A stretch of 64,000 nucleotides of DNA. Source: Xanthomonas sp. DAR 80977. Its GTDB lineage: Bacteria > Pseudomonadota > Gammaproteobacteria > Xanthomonadales > Xanthomonadaceae. Shown here piece by piece: positions 50,508 to 60,025 of this stretch. The translations under genes and the position numbers were made by a program. The notes below the pieces were generated by a model. That model was not told the DNA's origin. It made no database searches and worked only from the letters and a program-made list of their open reading frames with translations. The stretch is taken from assembly GCF_041240605.1 (NCBI RefSeq), contig NZ_CP162487.1:4781001-4845000 (forward strand). Reading direction: 5' to 3'. Each line of letters begins with the position of its first letter. Position 1 is the first letter of the stretch.

Positions 50508-51864
50508 AGTCGTCATCGCCAATCGCGGCGAAATCGCGCTGCGCATCCTGCGCGCGTGCCATACGCTCGGCATCCGCACGGTCGCGGTGCATTCCACCGT
50601 GGACCGCAACCTCAAGCACGTGGCGATGGCCGACGAGTCGGTGTGCATCGGCCCGGCGTCCTCGGCCGAGAGCTACCTCAACATCCCGGCGCTGATCGCC
50701 GCGGCCGAGGTCACCGACGCGCAGGCCATCCATCCCGGCTACGGCTTCCTGTCGGAGAACGCCGACTTCGCCGAGCGCGTGGAGCAGTCCGGCTTCATCT
50801 TCATCGGGCCCAAGGCCGACACCATCCGCCTGATGGGCGACAAGGTCGAGGCGATCCGCGCGATGAAGGCCGCCGGCGTGCCGTGCGTACCCGGCTCGGG
50901 CGGCCCGCTGGGCGAGGACATCGTCGCCAACACCAAGATCGCGCGCGAGATCGGCTACCCGGTGATCATCAAGGCCGCCGGCGGCGGCGGCGGCCGCGGC
51001 ATGCGCGTGGTGCATTCGGAGGCGGCGCTGAAGGCCGCGATCGAGACCACCAAGTCCGAGGCCAAGGCCGCTTTCAGCAACGACCAGGTGTACATGGAGA
51101 AGTTCCTGGAGAATCCGCGCCACGTGGAGATCCAGGTGCTGGCCGACGGCCAGGGCAACGCCATCCACCTGGGCGAGCGCGACTGCTCGATGCAGCGCCG
51201 CCACCAGAAGGTGGTGGAGGAAGCGCCGGCGCCGGGCATCACCGAGCAGCTGCGCAGCGAGATCGGCAAGGTCTGCGTGGACGCCTGCGTGCGCATCGGC
51301 TACCGCGGCGCCGGCACCTTCGAGTTCCTGTTCGAGGACGGCCGCTTCTACTTCATCGAAATGAACACGCGCATCCAGGTCGAGCACCCGGTCACCGAGC
51401 GCATCACCGGCATCGACCTGGTCTGCGAGCAGTTGCGCATCGCCGCCGGGCACAAGCTGAGCATCAAGCAGAGCGACATCGTGCTGCGCGGCCACGCCAT
51501 CGAATGCCGGATCAACGCCGAGGACCCGGAAACCTTCATGCCCAACCCGGGCCTGATCACCGGCTTCCACCCGCCCGGCGGCCCCGGCGTGCGCGTGGAC
51601 ACGCACATCTACAGCGGCTACAAGGTGCCGCCGAACTACGACTCGATGATCGGCAAGCTGATCGTGCACGGTCCCGACCGCGAGACCGCGATCGCGCGCA
51701 TGCGCGTGGCGCTGAGCGAGATGGTGGTGGACGGCATCAAGACCAACATCCCGCTGCAGCAGCGGATCATGCGCGACAAGGGCTTCCAGGCCGGCGGGCA
51801 GAACATCCACTACCTGGAAAAGCGCCTGGCCGAGCGCAAGAACAAGTCGATTGCGTTGGTTTGA
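50497..51864 (+). CDS. accC: Acetyl-CoA carboxylase, biotin carboxylase subunit
   Basis: A 455-residue ATP-grasp enzyme, standard length for AccC, that carboxylates the biotin on AccB. MLDKVVIANRGEIALRILRAC, HPGYGFLSENADFA, IKAAGGGGGRGMRVV (ATP loop), RDCSMQRRHQKVVEEAPAP and IEMNTRIQVEHPVTE are all intact. ATG 50497 lacks a clear Shine-Dalgarno because the family B repeat occupies the upstream bases; the overlap of 11 bases with the inserted four-helix-bundle gene may provide coupled translation. Confidence 0.98.
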   Translation: MLDKVVIANRGEIALRILRACHTLGIRTVAVHSTVDRNLKHVAMADESVCIGPASSAESYLNIPALIAAAEVTDAQAIHPGYGFLSENADFAERVEQSGFIFIGPKADTIRLMGDKVEAIRAMKAAGVPCVPGSGGPLGEDIVANTKIAREIGYPVIIKAAGGGGGRGMRVVHSEAALKAAIETTKSEAKAAFSNDQVYMEKFLENPRHVEIQVLADGQGNAIHLGERDCSMQRRHQKVVEEAPAPGITEQLRSEIGKVCVDACVRIGYRGAGTFEFLFEDGRFYFIEMNTRIQVEHPVTERITGIDLVCEQLRIAAGHKLSIKQSDIVLRGHAIECRINAEDPETFMPNPGLITGFHPPGGPGVRVDTHIYSGYKVPPNYDSMIGKLIVHGPDRETAIARMRVALSEMVVDGIKTNIPLQQRIMRDKGFQAGGQNIHYLEKRLAERKNKSIALV

Positions 51865-51865
51865 G

Positions 51866-51900
51866 AGCCGGGATTGGGGATTGGGGATTGGGGATTCGCG
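51866..51900. repeat. Family B repeat with tandem GGGGATT units after accC
   Basis: GAGCCGGGATTGGGGATTGG continues as another GGATTGGGGATTCGCG, giving three tandem GGGATTGG-type units. It begins two bases after the accC stop. No inverted partner is seen close by. Confidence 0.82.
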
Positions 51901-52025
51901 AAGGCGGGGCCCTGCTCTGCTCCCTTTCCTGGAGTGGCAGGCACGCTCGTGACTGCCTTGGTGCCTCTGGCGGATGCGCGGTGGTGGGTTGAAGATCGAG
52001 GCGGGCAGCGCCGGCGCGTTTCGCG

Positions 52026-52919
52026 TCAGCGCTTGGCGTAGCGGCTGGGCGGTTCGCCCGCGTGGCGGCTGAAGGCGACGCTGAAGGCGCTGGTCGAGCC
52101 GTAGCCGACGCGCTGCGCCACCTCGGCCACGCCCAGGCCGTCGCGCCGCAGCAGGTCCCTGGCCACCTGCATGCGCCAGGCCAGCAGGTATTCCATCGGC
52201 GGCACGCCGACCGTGCGGGCGAAGCGCTCGAAGAACGTCGAGCGCGACAGCGCCGCCGCCTGCGCCAGTTCGCCCACCGTCCAGGCATGGTCGATGCGGG
52301 CGTGGATGCGCTTGAGTGCCACCGCCAGCCGTTCGTCGCCCAGGCCGCGCAGCAGGCCGGGCGGCGCATTTCCCGCGCTGCTCCAGCGCATGGCCTCCAC
52401 CAGCAGCATCTCCACCAGCCGCGACAGCATGTAGGCGCTGCCCGGCTTCGCATCGTGGTACTCCTCGCCCACCATCTGCACCAGCTGCACCAGGCGGCCC
52501 GCGCCGCGCACGTGCACCACCGCCGGCAGCAGCGAGACCAGCAGCCCGGCCTGCGCGCTGTCGAACAGGAAGGCGCCGCCCAACGAACGCATGTCCGGCG
52601 CGCCGTCCGGGTCGCCGTGGCGGCGTTCGCCCTGCCCGCCGGGCACGCGCTTCGGGTCGATGAACACCGGCGGCGCCGGCACCAGGCTGGAGAGCGTGAA
52701 CGCCGGCGTGGTCGGCAGCAGCACGAAATCGCCCGCGCCGATGGTGAGCGACGCATGCCCGTCCACCGCCAGCACGGCATTGCCTTCCAGGACGATGCAG
52801 AACCCCGGCTGTCCGTACTCGGCATAGCGCACCGCCCAGCTGCCCTTGCCGCTGATCGGGTTGGCGAACACCGCACGCGGGTGCAGCAGGCGGACCACAT
52901 CGGAAAGCGGATCGTGCAT
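52026..52919 (-). CDS. AraC-family transcriptional regulator with cupin-type N terminus
   Basis: A 297-residue regulator. The N-terminal half (about 1-190) is a cupin_6/AraC-binding domain (GYGQPGFCIVLEGNAVLAVDGHASLTIGAGDFVLLP-like). The C-terminal two helix-turn-helix units follow: WTVGELAQAAALSRSTFFERFARTVGVPPMEYLLAWRM and GLGVAEVAQRVGYGSTSAFSVAFSRHAGEPPSRY. It is divergent from an SDR oxidoreductase gene with a 99-base gap, so it likely controls that gene. ATG 52919. This subgroup often pairs with SDR or oxidoreductase targets; the inducer is unknown. Confidence 0.92.
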   Translation of the reverse strand: MHDPLSDVVRLLHPRAVFANPISGKGSWAVRYAEYGQPGFCIVLEGNAVLAVDGHASLTIGAGDFVLLPTTPAFTLSSLVPAPPVFIDPKRVPGGQGERRHGDPDGAPDMRSLGGAFLFDSAQAGLLVSLLPAVVHVRGAGRLVQLVQMVGEEYHDAKPGSAYMLSRLVEMLLVEAMRWSSAGNAPPGLLRGLGDERLAVALKRIHARIDHAWTVGELAQAAALSRSTFFERFARTVGVPPMEYLLAWRMQVARDLLRRDGLGVAEVAQRVGYGSTSAFSVAFSRHAGEPPSRYAKR

Positions 52920-53018
52920 TTCGGACTTTGGCTAAAACAAAACGGATTCCGCATTATCGATCATCCGAAACGGCCGGCCTATGGTTCTCCCCGTCCCACT
53001 TACCTTTCGGAGAACGCA

Positions 53019-53762
53019 ATGAAGACCGTCCTGATCACTGGCTGCTCCTCCGGTTACGGCCTGGAAACCGCGCGCCACTTCCTGGCGCAAGGCTGGAACG
53101 TCGTCGCCAGCATGCGCCAGCCGCAACCGGCACTGCTGCCGGCCTCGCCGCGGCTGCGCGTGCTGGCGCTGGACGTGGCCCGGCCCGACAGCATCGCGCT
53201 GGCACTGCAGGCGGCCGGCCCGATCGATGTGCTGGTCAACAATGCCGGCATCGGGCTGTTCGGCGCGTTCGAGGCCACGCCGATGGCGACCGTGCGCGAG
53301 GTGTTCGAGACCAACACCTTCGGCGTCATGGCGATGTGCCAGGCGGTGATCCCGCAGATGCGCCAGCGCGGCGCGGGCGGCATCGTCAACGTGACCTCCA
53401 GCGCCACCCTCGCGCCGTTCCCGCTGGTGGCCGCGTACACCGCGAGCAAGACCGCGGTGCAGGGTTTCACCGCGTCGCTGCAGCACGAACTGCGGGCGTT
53501 CGGCGTAAGCGCCAGGCTGGTGGAGCCCGGCTACGGCCCGTCCACCCGGTTCACCGCGAACGGGCAGCAGCGCATGCAGGGCCTGATCCCGGACGCCTAC
53601 GCGCCGTTCGCCCGCGAGGTGTTCTCCAGCCTGGGCCAACCGGCGGCGGTGACCACCGCAGCCGATGTTGCCCAGGCGATCTGGCACGCGGCCAACGACG
53701 GAACCGACCGCCTGCACTTCCCCGCCGGCGCCGACGCCCTGGCGCTATCCGCGCCGCACTAG
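53019..53762 (+). CDS. Short-chain dehydrogenase/reductase
   Basis: A 247-residue classical SDR. TVLITGCSSGYGLETARHFL is the cofactor-binding motif (TGxxxGxG), NNAG is in VLVNNAGIGLFG, the catalytic Ser is in VTSSATLAPFP, and Tyr-x-x-x-Lys is AYTASKTAV. The substrate is unknown. ATG 53019 follows TTCGGAG at good spacing. It is divergent from an AraC-type regulator that probably activates it. Confidence 0.93.
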   Translation: MKTVLITGCSSGYGLETARHFLAQGWNVVASMRQPQPALLPASPRLRVLALDVARPDSIALALQAAGPIDVLVNNAGIGLFGAFEATPMATVREVFETNTFGVMAMCQAVIPQMRQRGAGGIVNVTSSATLAPFPLVAAYTASKTAVQGFTASLQHELRAFGVSARLVEPGYGPSTRFTANGQQRMQGLIPDAYAPFAREVFSSLGQPAAVTTAADVAQAIWHAANDGTDRLHFPAGADALALSAPH

Positions 53763-53866
53763 GTCACCGCGTGCGGCCGCCGGGCACCGACACGCCGAGC
53801 CGCCGAGCCGCACAAGACGGGCAGGAACCGGGAGTCCGCTCTTGCGAACCCTAATTCCCCATCCGG

Positions 53867-54220
53867 CTACTTCGTCTGCGTCCCCGGCACCGGCTCGGCG
53901 CCCAGGCTCGAGGTTGGGCTGACGATCATCACCGTCTCGGTGGAACCGTCCGGCCACACGATCTGGAAGGTGGTGCCCGGGCTGAGCGTGGAGAACGGCA
54001 TGCCGCTGCGGGCGCGGTAGATCGCCGCCACCTGGGCGGCGCCGGCGCGGCGCACGTCCGGGTCGGCATGCGTGGTGGTCAGCTCGACCTTGGACAGGCC
54101 GCGGTAGCGCTGCTCGGCCGTGTCGATCATCAGCAAGCCGGCCGCCGCCGCCGAATAGGCGACCAGGGCCAGTACCCAGAACCAGAACTTGGCACCATGC
54201 AGCCATCGCCGGTAATTCAT
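53867..54220 (-). CDS. Hypothetical membrane-anchored protein (117 aa)
   Basis: A 117-residue protein with one N-terminal transmembrane helix (FWFWVLALVAYSAAAAGLLMI, about 12-32) and a periplasmic domain of about 85 residues with FQIVWPDGSTETVMIV. No family was recognised. Its ATG overlaps the stop of the next upstream gene by four bases (54217-54220), so the two are translated together. The shared features (single helix, exported soluble part) suggest a small envelope complex. Confidence 0.7.
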   Translation of the reverse strand: MNYRRWLHGAKFWFWVLALVAYSAAAAGLLMIDTAEQRYRGLSKVELTTTHADPDVRRAGAAQVAAIYRARSGMPFSTLSPGTTFQIVWPDGSTETVMIVSPTSSLGAEPVPGTQTK

Positions 54221-55158
54221 GAGCCCGCTCCTGTCGTATCCACCAGACGGTTGACCATGTCGTTCATCGTGTCCGTGCCTTGCCGCGGGACCGCGGCGTC
54301 GTAAACAAAACTGCTGAAATCCTGGGTCGGATCCTGCGAGCAGATCCCGCCGTTGGCGCAATAGCGGGTCATCAACTCGCTGTCCGGGCCGCAATCCAGG
54401 CCCAGCCGGCAGGCCGCCAGTTGCCAGGCCAGTTCGGTGAAGGCGGTGCCGGCGATGCGCTCGTCCAGGCTGTCGTCGCCGCTGGCGGCCAGGCCCATCG
54501 CCGGCGCCAGCGCCACGTACGCGTCCGGATCGCCGGAGGCGCGGACCCGTTCGACCAGGTCGCGCTTGTACTCGGCCGTGGGCTGCAAGGGCTGCCCCAG
54601 CGCGAGCAGCGCCGCCTCCGCGGCCAGGTTGCCGCCGCGCGCGGCCTGCACGCGCTGGGCGACGATGGCCTGGCGGGTCAGGCCGTCGCCGGGCACGAAG
54701 CCGGCGCAACGGCGACCGACCCGCGCGCGCGCATCGACCATGCGCGCCGAGGTCGGCAGCTGCGCCGCGTCGATCGCGCGGGTGTCGGCGGCATAGCCGG
54801 CCGGGTCCATCGCGTAGCCGGCGCAATAGTCGTAGATGCGGCTGAGCAGCCAGGATGCATCGGCATCGCCGCGGGCGGCGGCGGCGGACAGTTGCTGCGC
54901 GGAGCGGTACAGGTCGGTGCTGCGCTCCAGCGCGGCACGGCGGTCGGGCGGCAGCGCCTGCAGGGCCAGCAGCGAGCTTCGCTCCCGATGCGCATGGCCA
55001 GGCACCGCCGCGGCCGCCGGCACGGTCGTGGTCGTGGCCGCCGCCACTGGCGCCGCCGGCGCGGCCGCCAGCACCGCGACGCGGTACGCGACCACGCCCA
55101 GCAGCAGCGCAGCGGGCGCCAGCAACAACCAGGTTTTGCGGGACAGGGCGAGGGGCAT
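54217..55158 (-). CDS. Hypothetical membrane-anchored or exported protein (313 aa)
   Basis: A 313-residue protein with an N-terminal hydrophobic segment (WLLLAPAALLLGVVAYRVAVL, about 10-31), a Thr/Ala-rich linker and a helical, Ala-rich periplasmic domain with Cys residues scattered at about 115, 150, 245, 252, 264 and 268. The ALDLAR-like repeats (LLALQALPPDRRAALERS, AARGDADASWLLSRIYDYC) recall Sel1/TPR-type helices without matching a clear repeat. Function unknown. ATG 55158 begins the segment. Probable operon with the 117-residue protein, overlapping by four bases. Confidence 0.7.
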   Translation of the reverse strand: MPLALSRKTWLLLAPAALLLGVVAYRVAVLAAAPAAPVAAATTTTVPAAAAVPGHAHRERSSLLALQALPPDRRAALERSTDLYRSAQQLSAAAARGDADASWLLSRIYDYCAGYAMDPAGYAADTRAIDAAQLPTSARMVDARARVGRRCAGFVPGDGLTRQAIVAQRVQAARGGNLAAEAALLALGQPLQPTAEYKRDLVERVRASGDPDAYVALAPAMGLAASGDDSLDERIAGTAFTELAWQLAACRLGLDCGPDSELMTRYCANGGICSQDPTQDFSSFVYDAAVPRQGTDTMNDMVNRLVDTTGAGS

Positions 55159-55328
55159 GCGCGAAGGCGACGAGGGCGGCAGGCGGCAGTGGCGGCCGGG
55201 TCCCCTGGAATCCGGCCGCCGCAGTGTCGCAGTCTAGCGCAGCCGGTGGCGGGCCAGGACACCGGGTGCCGGCAGCGGTCACGGCGCGGTGGCGGGCCGC
55301 GCGCCTGCGGGCCGCGGCGGCGGTCGTC

Positions 55329-55334
55329 TAAGAT
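55329..55334 (+). promoter_or_regulatory. Putative -10 element of prmA
   Basis: TAAGAT in GTCTAAGATGCGCGG, 30 bases before the prmA ATG. It shares the AT-island-then-GCGCGG layout with the candidate -10 boxes of the VUT and CoA-transferase genes. No clear -35 is present. Confidence 0.35.
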
Positions 55335-55363
55335 GCGCGGTCATTCCCCCGCGTGCCCGACCG

Positions 55364-56284
<921 letters not shown>

Positions 56285-56308
56285 GGCGGCCGCACGGGGG
56301 CGCCGCGC

Positions 56309-56785
56309 TCAGCCCCGCCCCGCGGCCAGGCTGCGGATCGCCGCGGTCAGCAGCGCCGCCTCGGCATGGATCGCCAGCACCCGCGTGCGCGGCCGCCAGC
56401 CCTGCGCGCGCAGGCGCCGCTCGTCCCAGCGATGGCCGCGCCGCGCCCGCGGCAGCCGCCAGGCCAGCTCCAGCAACGTCGCGCACAGCGCGGGCGCGCC
56501 CAGCGCCTGCAGCAACGCGCTCCAGGCCGCGGCGTGCAGCAGCAGCCACAGCGCCGCCGGCAGCGACGACGGCGGATACGGCAGCGCGAACACCCGCCAC
56601 GACCAGCCCTGCCTGACCGCGCGGCGGCCGTCGCCGGCATCGGCCCAGATCCGGTAGCGGTGCACGCCGATCCCCGGCGGCGGCCGCGGACGCCGCCGCG
56701 GGTGCGGCGGCGCGAACGCGAAACGGGGGCGAGCGGCGTCTTGCGGCGGGGCATCCTGCGTGTGCATCGGCGCGTCCTGGTCCAT
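56309..56785 (-). CDS. DUF2628-like membrane protein
   Basis: A 158-residue protein. After a Pro/Arg-rich region, RQGWSWRVFALPYPPSSLPAALWLLLHAAAWSALLQALG and GHRWDERRLRAQGWRPRTRVLAIHAEAALL match the DUF2628 layout: a SW motif, a hydrophobic pair of helices and a final GxRWRExxLxxxG block. Function unknown. ATG 56785 is chosen, but ATG 56767 is also possible. The gene lies against the run of prmA and is divergent from the XRE gene. Confidence 0.6.
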   Translation of the reverse strand: MDQDAPMHTQDAPPQDAARPRFAFAPPHPRRRPRPPPGIGVHRYRIWADAGDGRRAVRQGWSWRVFALPYPPSSLPAALWLLLHAAAWSALLQALGAPALCATLLELAWRLPRARRGHRWDERRLRAQGWRPRTRVLAIHAEAALLTAAIRSLAAGRG

Positions 56786-56957
56786 GGCAGCGGGTCGGTC
56801 GGCTGGATGCGGCGCAGGCGGCACCACCGCCGCGGCGTCTTCACCGCGCACAGCCAGCAGTGACGACAGTATCAACAACAAAGTTGCAATTGAAAGCCGT
56901 ACGAACCAACTTCCCAAGTCGGCGCGGCTATATCTCGCCTCCCCCGCGGAGGTGAGT

Positions 56958-57326
56958 GTGAACAGCAAGCTGTACGAACGGGTGCGCGAAGCGCGCAAGC
57001 TGACCGGCCTCACCCAGGAAGCGCTCGCGCTGGACCTGGCGGTGACCCGCAGCGCCGTGGCGCAGTGGGAAATGGCCGACGGCACCGCGCCGGCGGTGGA
57101 GCACCTGATCGCGCTGGCCCGCCGCAGCGGGCTGACCTTCGAATACCTGGCCACCGGCCGCGGCGAACGCGTGTTCGGCGAGCCGCTGTCGGTCGCCGAG
57201 GAAGCCTCGCACTACCGGCTGCTGTCCGACCAGCAGGTGCGCCTGCTCGACGGCTTCGAGACCCTGAGCCCGCGCCAACGCGCCGGCCTGCTGGACCTGA
57301 TCGGCGCCGGCAAGCAGCGGCGCTGA
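56958..57326 (+). CDS. XRE-family transcriptional regulator
   Basis: A 122-residue protein with an N-terminal helix-turn-helix (YERVREARKLTGLTQEALALDLAVTRSAVAQWEMADGTAPAVEHLIALARRSGLTFEYLATG, residues about 5-70) and a C-terminal part with LLSDQQVRLLDGFETLSPRQRAGLLDLI. This HTH_3 domain is typical of phage-like and chromosomal repressors; no target is evident. GTG 56958 follows CGGAGG; GTG 56952 is the alternative. The upstream region is AT-richer and carries direct A-rich runs, as expected for its own promoter. Confidence 0.85.
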   Translation: MNSKLYERVREARKLTGLTQEALALDLAVTRSAVAQWEMADGTAPAVEHLIALARRSGLTFEYLATGRGERVFGEPLSVAEEASHYRLLSDQQVRLLDGFETLSPRQRAGLLDLIGAGKQRR

Positions 57327-57348
57327 GCCGGCCACTCCCGGCGCCACT

Positions 57349-57420
57349 TGTAGGAGCGGCTTCAGCCGCGACAGAACCTTGCCGAAGGTGCCTGTCGCGG
57401 CCGAAGCCGCTCCTACAGGG
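57349..57420. repeat. Intergenic palindromic repeat (family A, inverted pair)
   Basis: TGTAGGAGCGGCTTCAGCCG and its complement face each other around ACAGAACCTTGCCGAAGGTG in the spacer, making a 72-base palindrome between the XRE and DUF3426 genes. One position in the right arm differs (GGCCGAAGCC against GGCTGAAGCC). Confidence 0.92.
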
Positions 57421-57502
57421 AGCTGGGAATGCCGGCGCCGCGCTGCAGCCCGCGGCCGCGCGTGCTTGAATAGCGCTCTCGTTGCCGCCGTCGCCTCCGC
57501 GC

Positions 57503-58408
57503 ATGCCCGATCCCGTCCCGCCTCGCCCCAGCCTCGCGACCCTGCTGCGCCAGCCCGACCGGCCGGCGCCGGCATCGGCCGATGCCGCAGCGCCGGCTGG
57601 GACCGAGCCAGGCGCCGCGGCCAGCCCGGCGCAGGCGAGCGACACCGGCGCTGCACCCCACCCCGAGGCCGTGCCCGTGCCGGCGCAACCGGCATCCGCC
57701 ACGCCTGCGCCGGCGTCCGGCCCGGCCACGGACGCGTCGCTCGCCGCGGCGACGCCCGCGCCGCGCCCCGCGGCCGAGGCCGGCGCATCGCTGGCGTCCG
57801 CCGCCGTCGCATCGGCATCGGAACTGGACTCGACATCGGCACTGGAGCCGGCGCCCGAACCGGACGCCGTGCCAGCCGCGGCCGCCACCGCCGCCACACC
57901 CAGCTTCATGCAGCGCGGCGCGGCGCGGCGGCCGGTGCTGCGCGCCGCGCCCTGGCAGTGGATCGCGCTGGTCGGGCTGGGCGTGCTGCTGGCGCTGCAG
58001 ATCCTGGTCGCCGACCGCCAGCGGCTGGGCGCCGACCCGCGCTGGCGGCCGTGGGTGGCCGGCGTGTGCCAGGCGCTGCGCTGCAGCCTGCCGCCGTGGC
58101 GCGAACCGGGGGCGTTCACCATGCTCAGCCGCGAAGTGCGGCCGCTGCCCGGCCGCGCCGGCACCCTGCAGATCCAGGCCACGTTCCGCAACGACGCGCG
58201 CTGGGCGCAGGCCTGGCCGCTGCTGCAACTGTCGCTGGCCGACGCCGACGGCCGCACCATCGGCAGCCGCGTGCTGCGCCCGGAGGAGTACCTGGGACGC
58301 ACCCGTCCCGATGCGGCGACGCTGGCGCCCGGACAGAGCGCGCAGGTGGCGTTCCAGGTGCGCGAACCGGCGGCGGGCACCGCGGCATTCAGTTTCGACT
58401 TCCACTGA
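57503..58408 (+). CDS. DUF3426 domain membrane protein lacking the usual zinc ribbon
   Basis: A 301-residue protein. The N-terminal 145 residues are Pro/Ala-rich and low-complexity. A transmembrane helix (WQWIALVGLGVLLALQILVA, about 152-172) precedes the DUF3426 domain (LGADPRWRPWVAGVCQALRCSLPPW, REVRPLPGRAGTLQIQATFRNDARWAQAWPLLQLSLAD, RVLRPEEYL, FDFH). Family members usually start with a zinc-ribbon CxxC pair, which is absent here, and the start ATG 57503 (TTG 57482 possible) leaves no room for it. Position before fis fits the conserved prmA-DUF3426-fis order. Confidence 0.85.
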   Translation: MPDPVPPRPSLATLLRQPDRPAPASADAAAPAGTEPGAAASPAQASDTGAAPHPEAVPVPAQPASATPAPASGPATDASLAAATPAPRPAAEAGASLASAAVASASELDSTSALEPAPEPDAVPAAAATAATPSFMQRGAARRPVLRAAPWQWIALVGLGVLLALQILVADRQRLGADPRWRPWVAGVCQALRCSLPPWREPGAFTMLSREVRPLPGRAGTLQIQATFRNDARWAQAWPLLQLSLADADGRTIGSRVLRPEEYLGRTRPDAATLAPGQSAQVAFQVREPAAGTAAFSFDFH

Positions 58409-58523
58409 AACGCTGTGACATCACGATCCGGCATGGCAGCGAGGCAGGCCACGCGCTAGACTCGTCCCCCCGCGCCGGCCCTCCAGCCTTCCGGCGCCGC
58501 CGTCACCCGGGGACCCGCCGAAC

Positions 58524-58796
58524 TTGAACGCTGCCACCACTCGTCCTGACTCCAGTCGCGGCGCGCCGAAGCCGCCGCTGCGCGAACACGTGGCACAGTC
58601 CGTGCGCCGCTACCTGCGCGACCTCGACGGCTGCGACGCCGACGACGTGTACGAGATCGTGCTGCGCGAGATGGAGATCCCATTGTTCGTGGAAGTGCTC
58701 AACCACTGCGAAGGCAACCAGAGCCGCGCCGCGGCGATGCTCGGCATCCATCGCGCGACGTTGCGCAAGAAGCTGAAGGAATACGGGCTGGCGTGA
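58524..58796 (+). CDS. fis: DNA-binding protein Fis
   Basis: A 90-residue nucleoid protein with the Fis helix-turn-helix NQSRAAAMLGIHRATLRKKLKEYGL at the C terminus and the family's EHVAQSVRRYLRDLDGCDADDVYEIVLREMEIPLFVEVLNHCEGNQ core. The start appears to be TTG 58524; no ATG in the right place is seen. It bends DNA and regulates growth-phase genes. It is preceded by the DUF3426 gene as expected for this family. A terminator follows at 58870. Confidence 0.94.
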   Translation: MNAATTRPDSSRGAPKPPLREHVAQSVRRYLRDLDGCDADDVYEIVLREMEIPLFVEVLNHCEGNQSRAAAMLGIHRATLRKKLKEYGLA

Positions 58797-58828
58797 AGCG
58801 GGACTCGGGACTCGGGACTCGGGACTGC
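58797..58828. repeat. Family B repeat variant after fis
   Basis: GCGGGACTCGGGACTCGGGA followed by CTCGGGACTG: three GGGACTC units directly after the fis stop. Its inverted GAATCCC partner is at 59012-59042, past the terminator and a family A palindrome. Confidence 0.75.
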
Positions 58829-58869
58829 AGGATCACGTTCTCGTGCAAATCGCCGTCAAGCGAACCAGT

Positions 58870-58906
58870 AAAAAGCCGCCTTTTTCTGCAGAAAAGGCGG
58901 CTTTTT
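58870..58906. terminator. Bidirectional rho-independent terminator between fis and cdsA
   Basis: AAAAAGCCGCCTTTTTCTGC followed by AGAAAAGGCGGCTTTTT forms a long stem with T-runs on both sides. It can end fis transcripts on the plus strand and, on the minus strand, transcripts from the phospholipid operon. Confidence 0.9.
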
Positions 58907-58928
58907 CTATTTCAATCCGGGCGCTTTT

Positions 58929-58995
58929 CTGCAGGAGCGGCTTCAGCCGCGACGCGTTGGCGGCAAGGCGTCGCGGCTGAAGCCGCTCCTGCAGG
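58929..58995. repeat. Intergenic palindromic repeat (family A, inverted pair)
   Basis: CTGCAGGAGCGGCTTCAGCC and its complement form a 67-base palindrome with a short GACGCG/CGCGTC-type centre. The TGCAGG variant (instead of TGTAGG) occurs on both arms, keeping the stem perfect. Confidence 0.93.
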
Positions 58996-59011
58996 AGACG
59001 GCCCGCTCCCC

Positions 59012-59042
59012 GCGAATCCCAAAATCCCCAATCCCCAATCCC
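59012..59042. repeat. Family B repeat copy
   Basis: GAATCCCAAAATCCCCAATC then CCCAATCCCGG, ending a few bases before the cdsA stop. It is inverted relative to the variant at 58797-58828. Confidence 0.82.
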
Positions 59043-59050
59043 GGCCCCAC

Positions 59051-60025
59051 TCACACCCAGCCATACCGGATCAGGTGGAAGAACACCGGCGCGGCGAAGC
59101 ACACCGAGTCCAGCCGGTCGAGCACGCCGCCGTGGCCTTCGATCATGTGGCCCCAGTCCTTGATGCCGCGGTCGCGCTTGATCGCCGACATCACCAGGCC
59201 GCCGAAGAAGCCCATCAGGTTGGCCACCAGCGCCAGCGCGAACGCCTGCAACGGCGAGAACGGGGTGATCCACCACAGCGCCGCGCCCAGCGCGCTGGCC
59301 GACAGGATGCCGCCAACGAAGCCCTCCACGGTCTTGGACGGCGACAGCTTCGGCGCGATCAGGTGCTTGCCGATCAGCTTGCCCCATACGTACTGCAGCA
59401 CGTCCGAGGACTGCACCACGATCACCAGGAACGCGAACAGCAGCAGGTTGCGGCCCTCGTAGCCGGGAATCTCCAGGTTCAGCAGCGCCGGCACGTGCGA
59501 GATGCAGAACACGCAGATCATCAGCCCCCACTGCACCTTGGCGGTGCGTTCCAGGTAGCGCGTGGTGTCGCCGCCGATGGTGGCCAGGATCGGCAGCACC
59601 AGGAACGCGTAGACCGGGATCAGCAGCGTGTACAGCCCGTACCAGCCGCTCCACACCAGCCAGTACTGCCACGGCAGCACGATGTAGAACGCGGCCAGCA
59701 GCGCGTAGTAGTCGCCGCGCCGGGTCGGCGCCAGGGTGATGAACTCGCGCAGCGCGAACAGCGACACCAGCGCGAACAGCGCGATCACGCCGATGCGCCC
59801 GAACACGAACGCCAGCGCCACCACCGCGGCCATCACCCACCACGCGCGGATCCGCGCCACCAGGTTGTCCAGCACCGCGCTGGGGCGTTCGCGCGCGCGC
59901 CAGCGCAGCGTCTCGGAGATCAGCGTGGCCAGCAGCAGCACCGCGGCGATGCCCAGGAACAGGTACAGCGTCTGCTGGCGCAGCGAGGACTGCTGCAGGT
60001 GGTCGCTGAAGGCGATCGGGTTCAT
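59051..60025 (-). CDS. cdsA: CDP-diglyceride synthetase (phosphatidate cytidylyltransferase)
   Basis: A 324-residue multi-pass enzyme (at least seven hydrophobic helices) that makes CDP-diacylglycerol from phosphatidate and CTP. The signature is present: SPSKTVEGFVGGILSASALGAALWW and GHGGVLDRLDSV with the catalytic Asp residues. ATG 60025 overlaps the acyltransferase stop. Being placed after an acyltransferase and a CDP-alcohol phosphatidyltransferase on the same strand makes a self-contained head-group pathway. Whether this is the housekeeping CdsA or a second copy is not visible from the window. Confidence 0.93.
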   Translation of the reverse strand: MNPIAFSDHLQQSSLRQQTLYLFLGIAAVLLLATLISETLRWRARERPSAVLDNLVARIRAWWVMAAVVALAFVFGRIGVIALFALVSLFALREFITLAPTRRGDYYALLAAFYIVLPWQYWLVWSGWYGLYTLLIPVYAFLVLPILATIGGDTTRYLERTAKVQWGLMICVFCISHVPALLNLEIPGYEGRNLLLFAFLVIVVQSSDVLQYVWGKLIGKHLIAPKLSPSKTVEGFVGGILSASALGAALWWITPFSPLQAFALALVANLMGFFGGLVMSAIKRDRGIKDWGHMIEGHGGVLDRLDSVCFAAPVFFHLIRYGWV

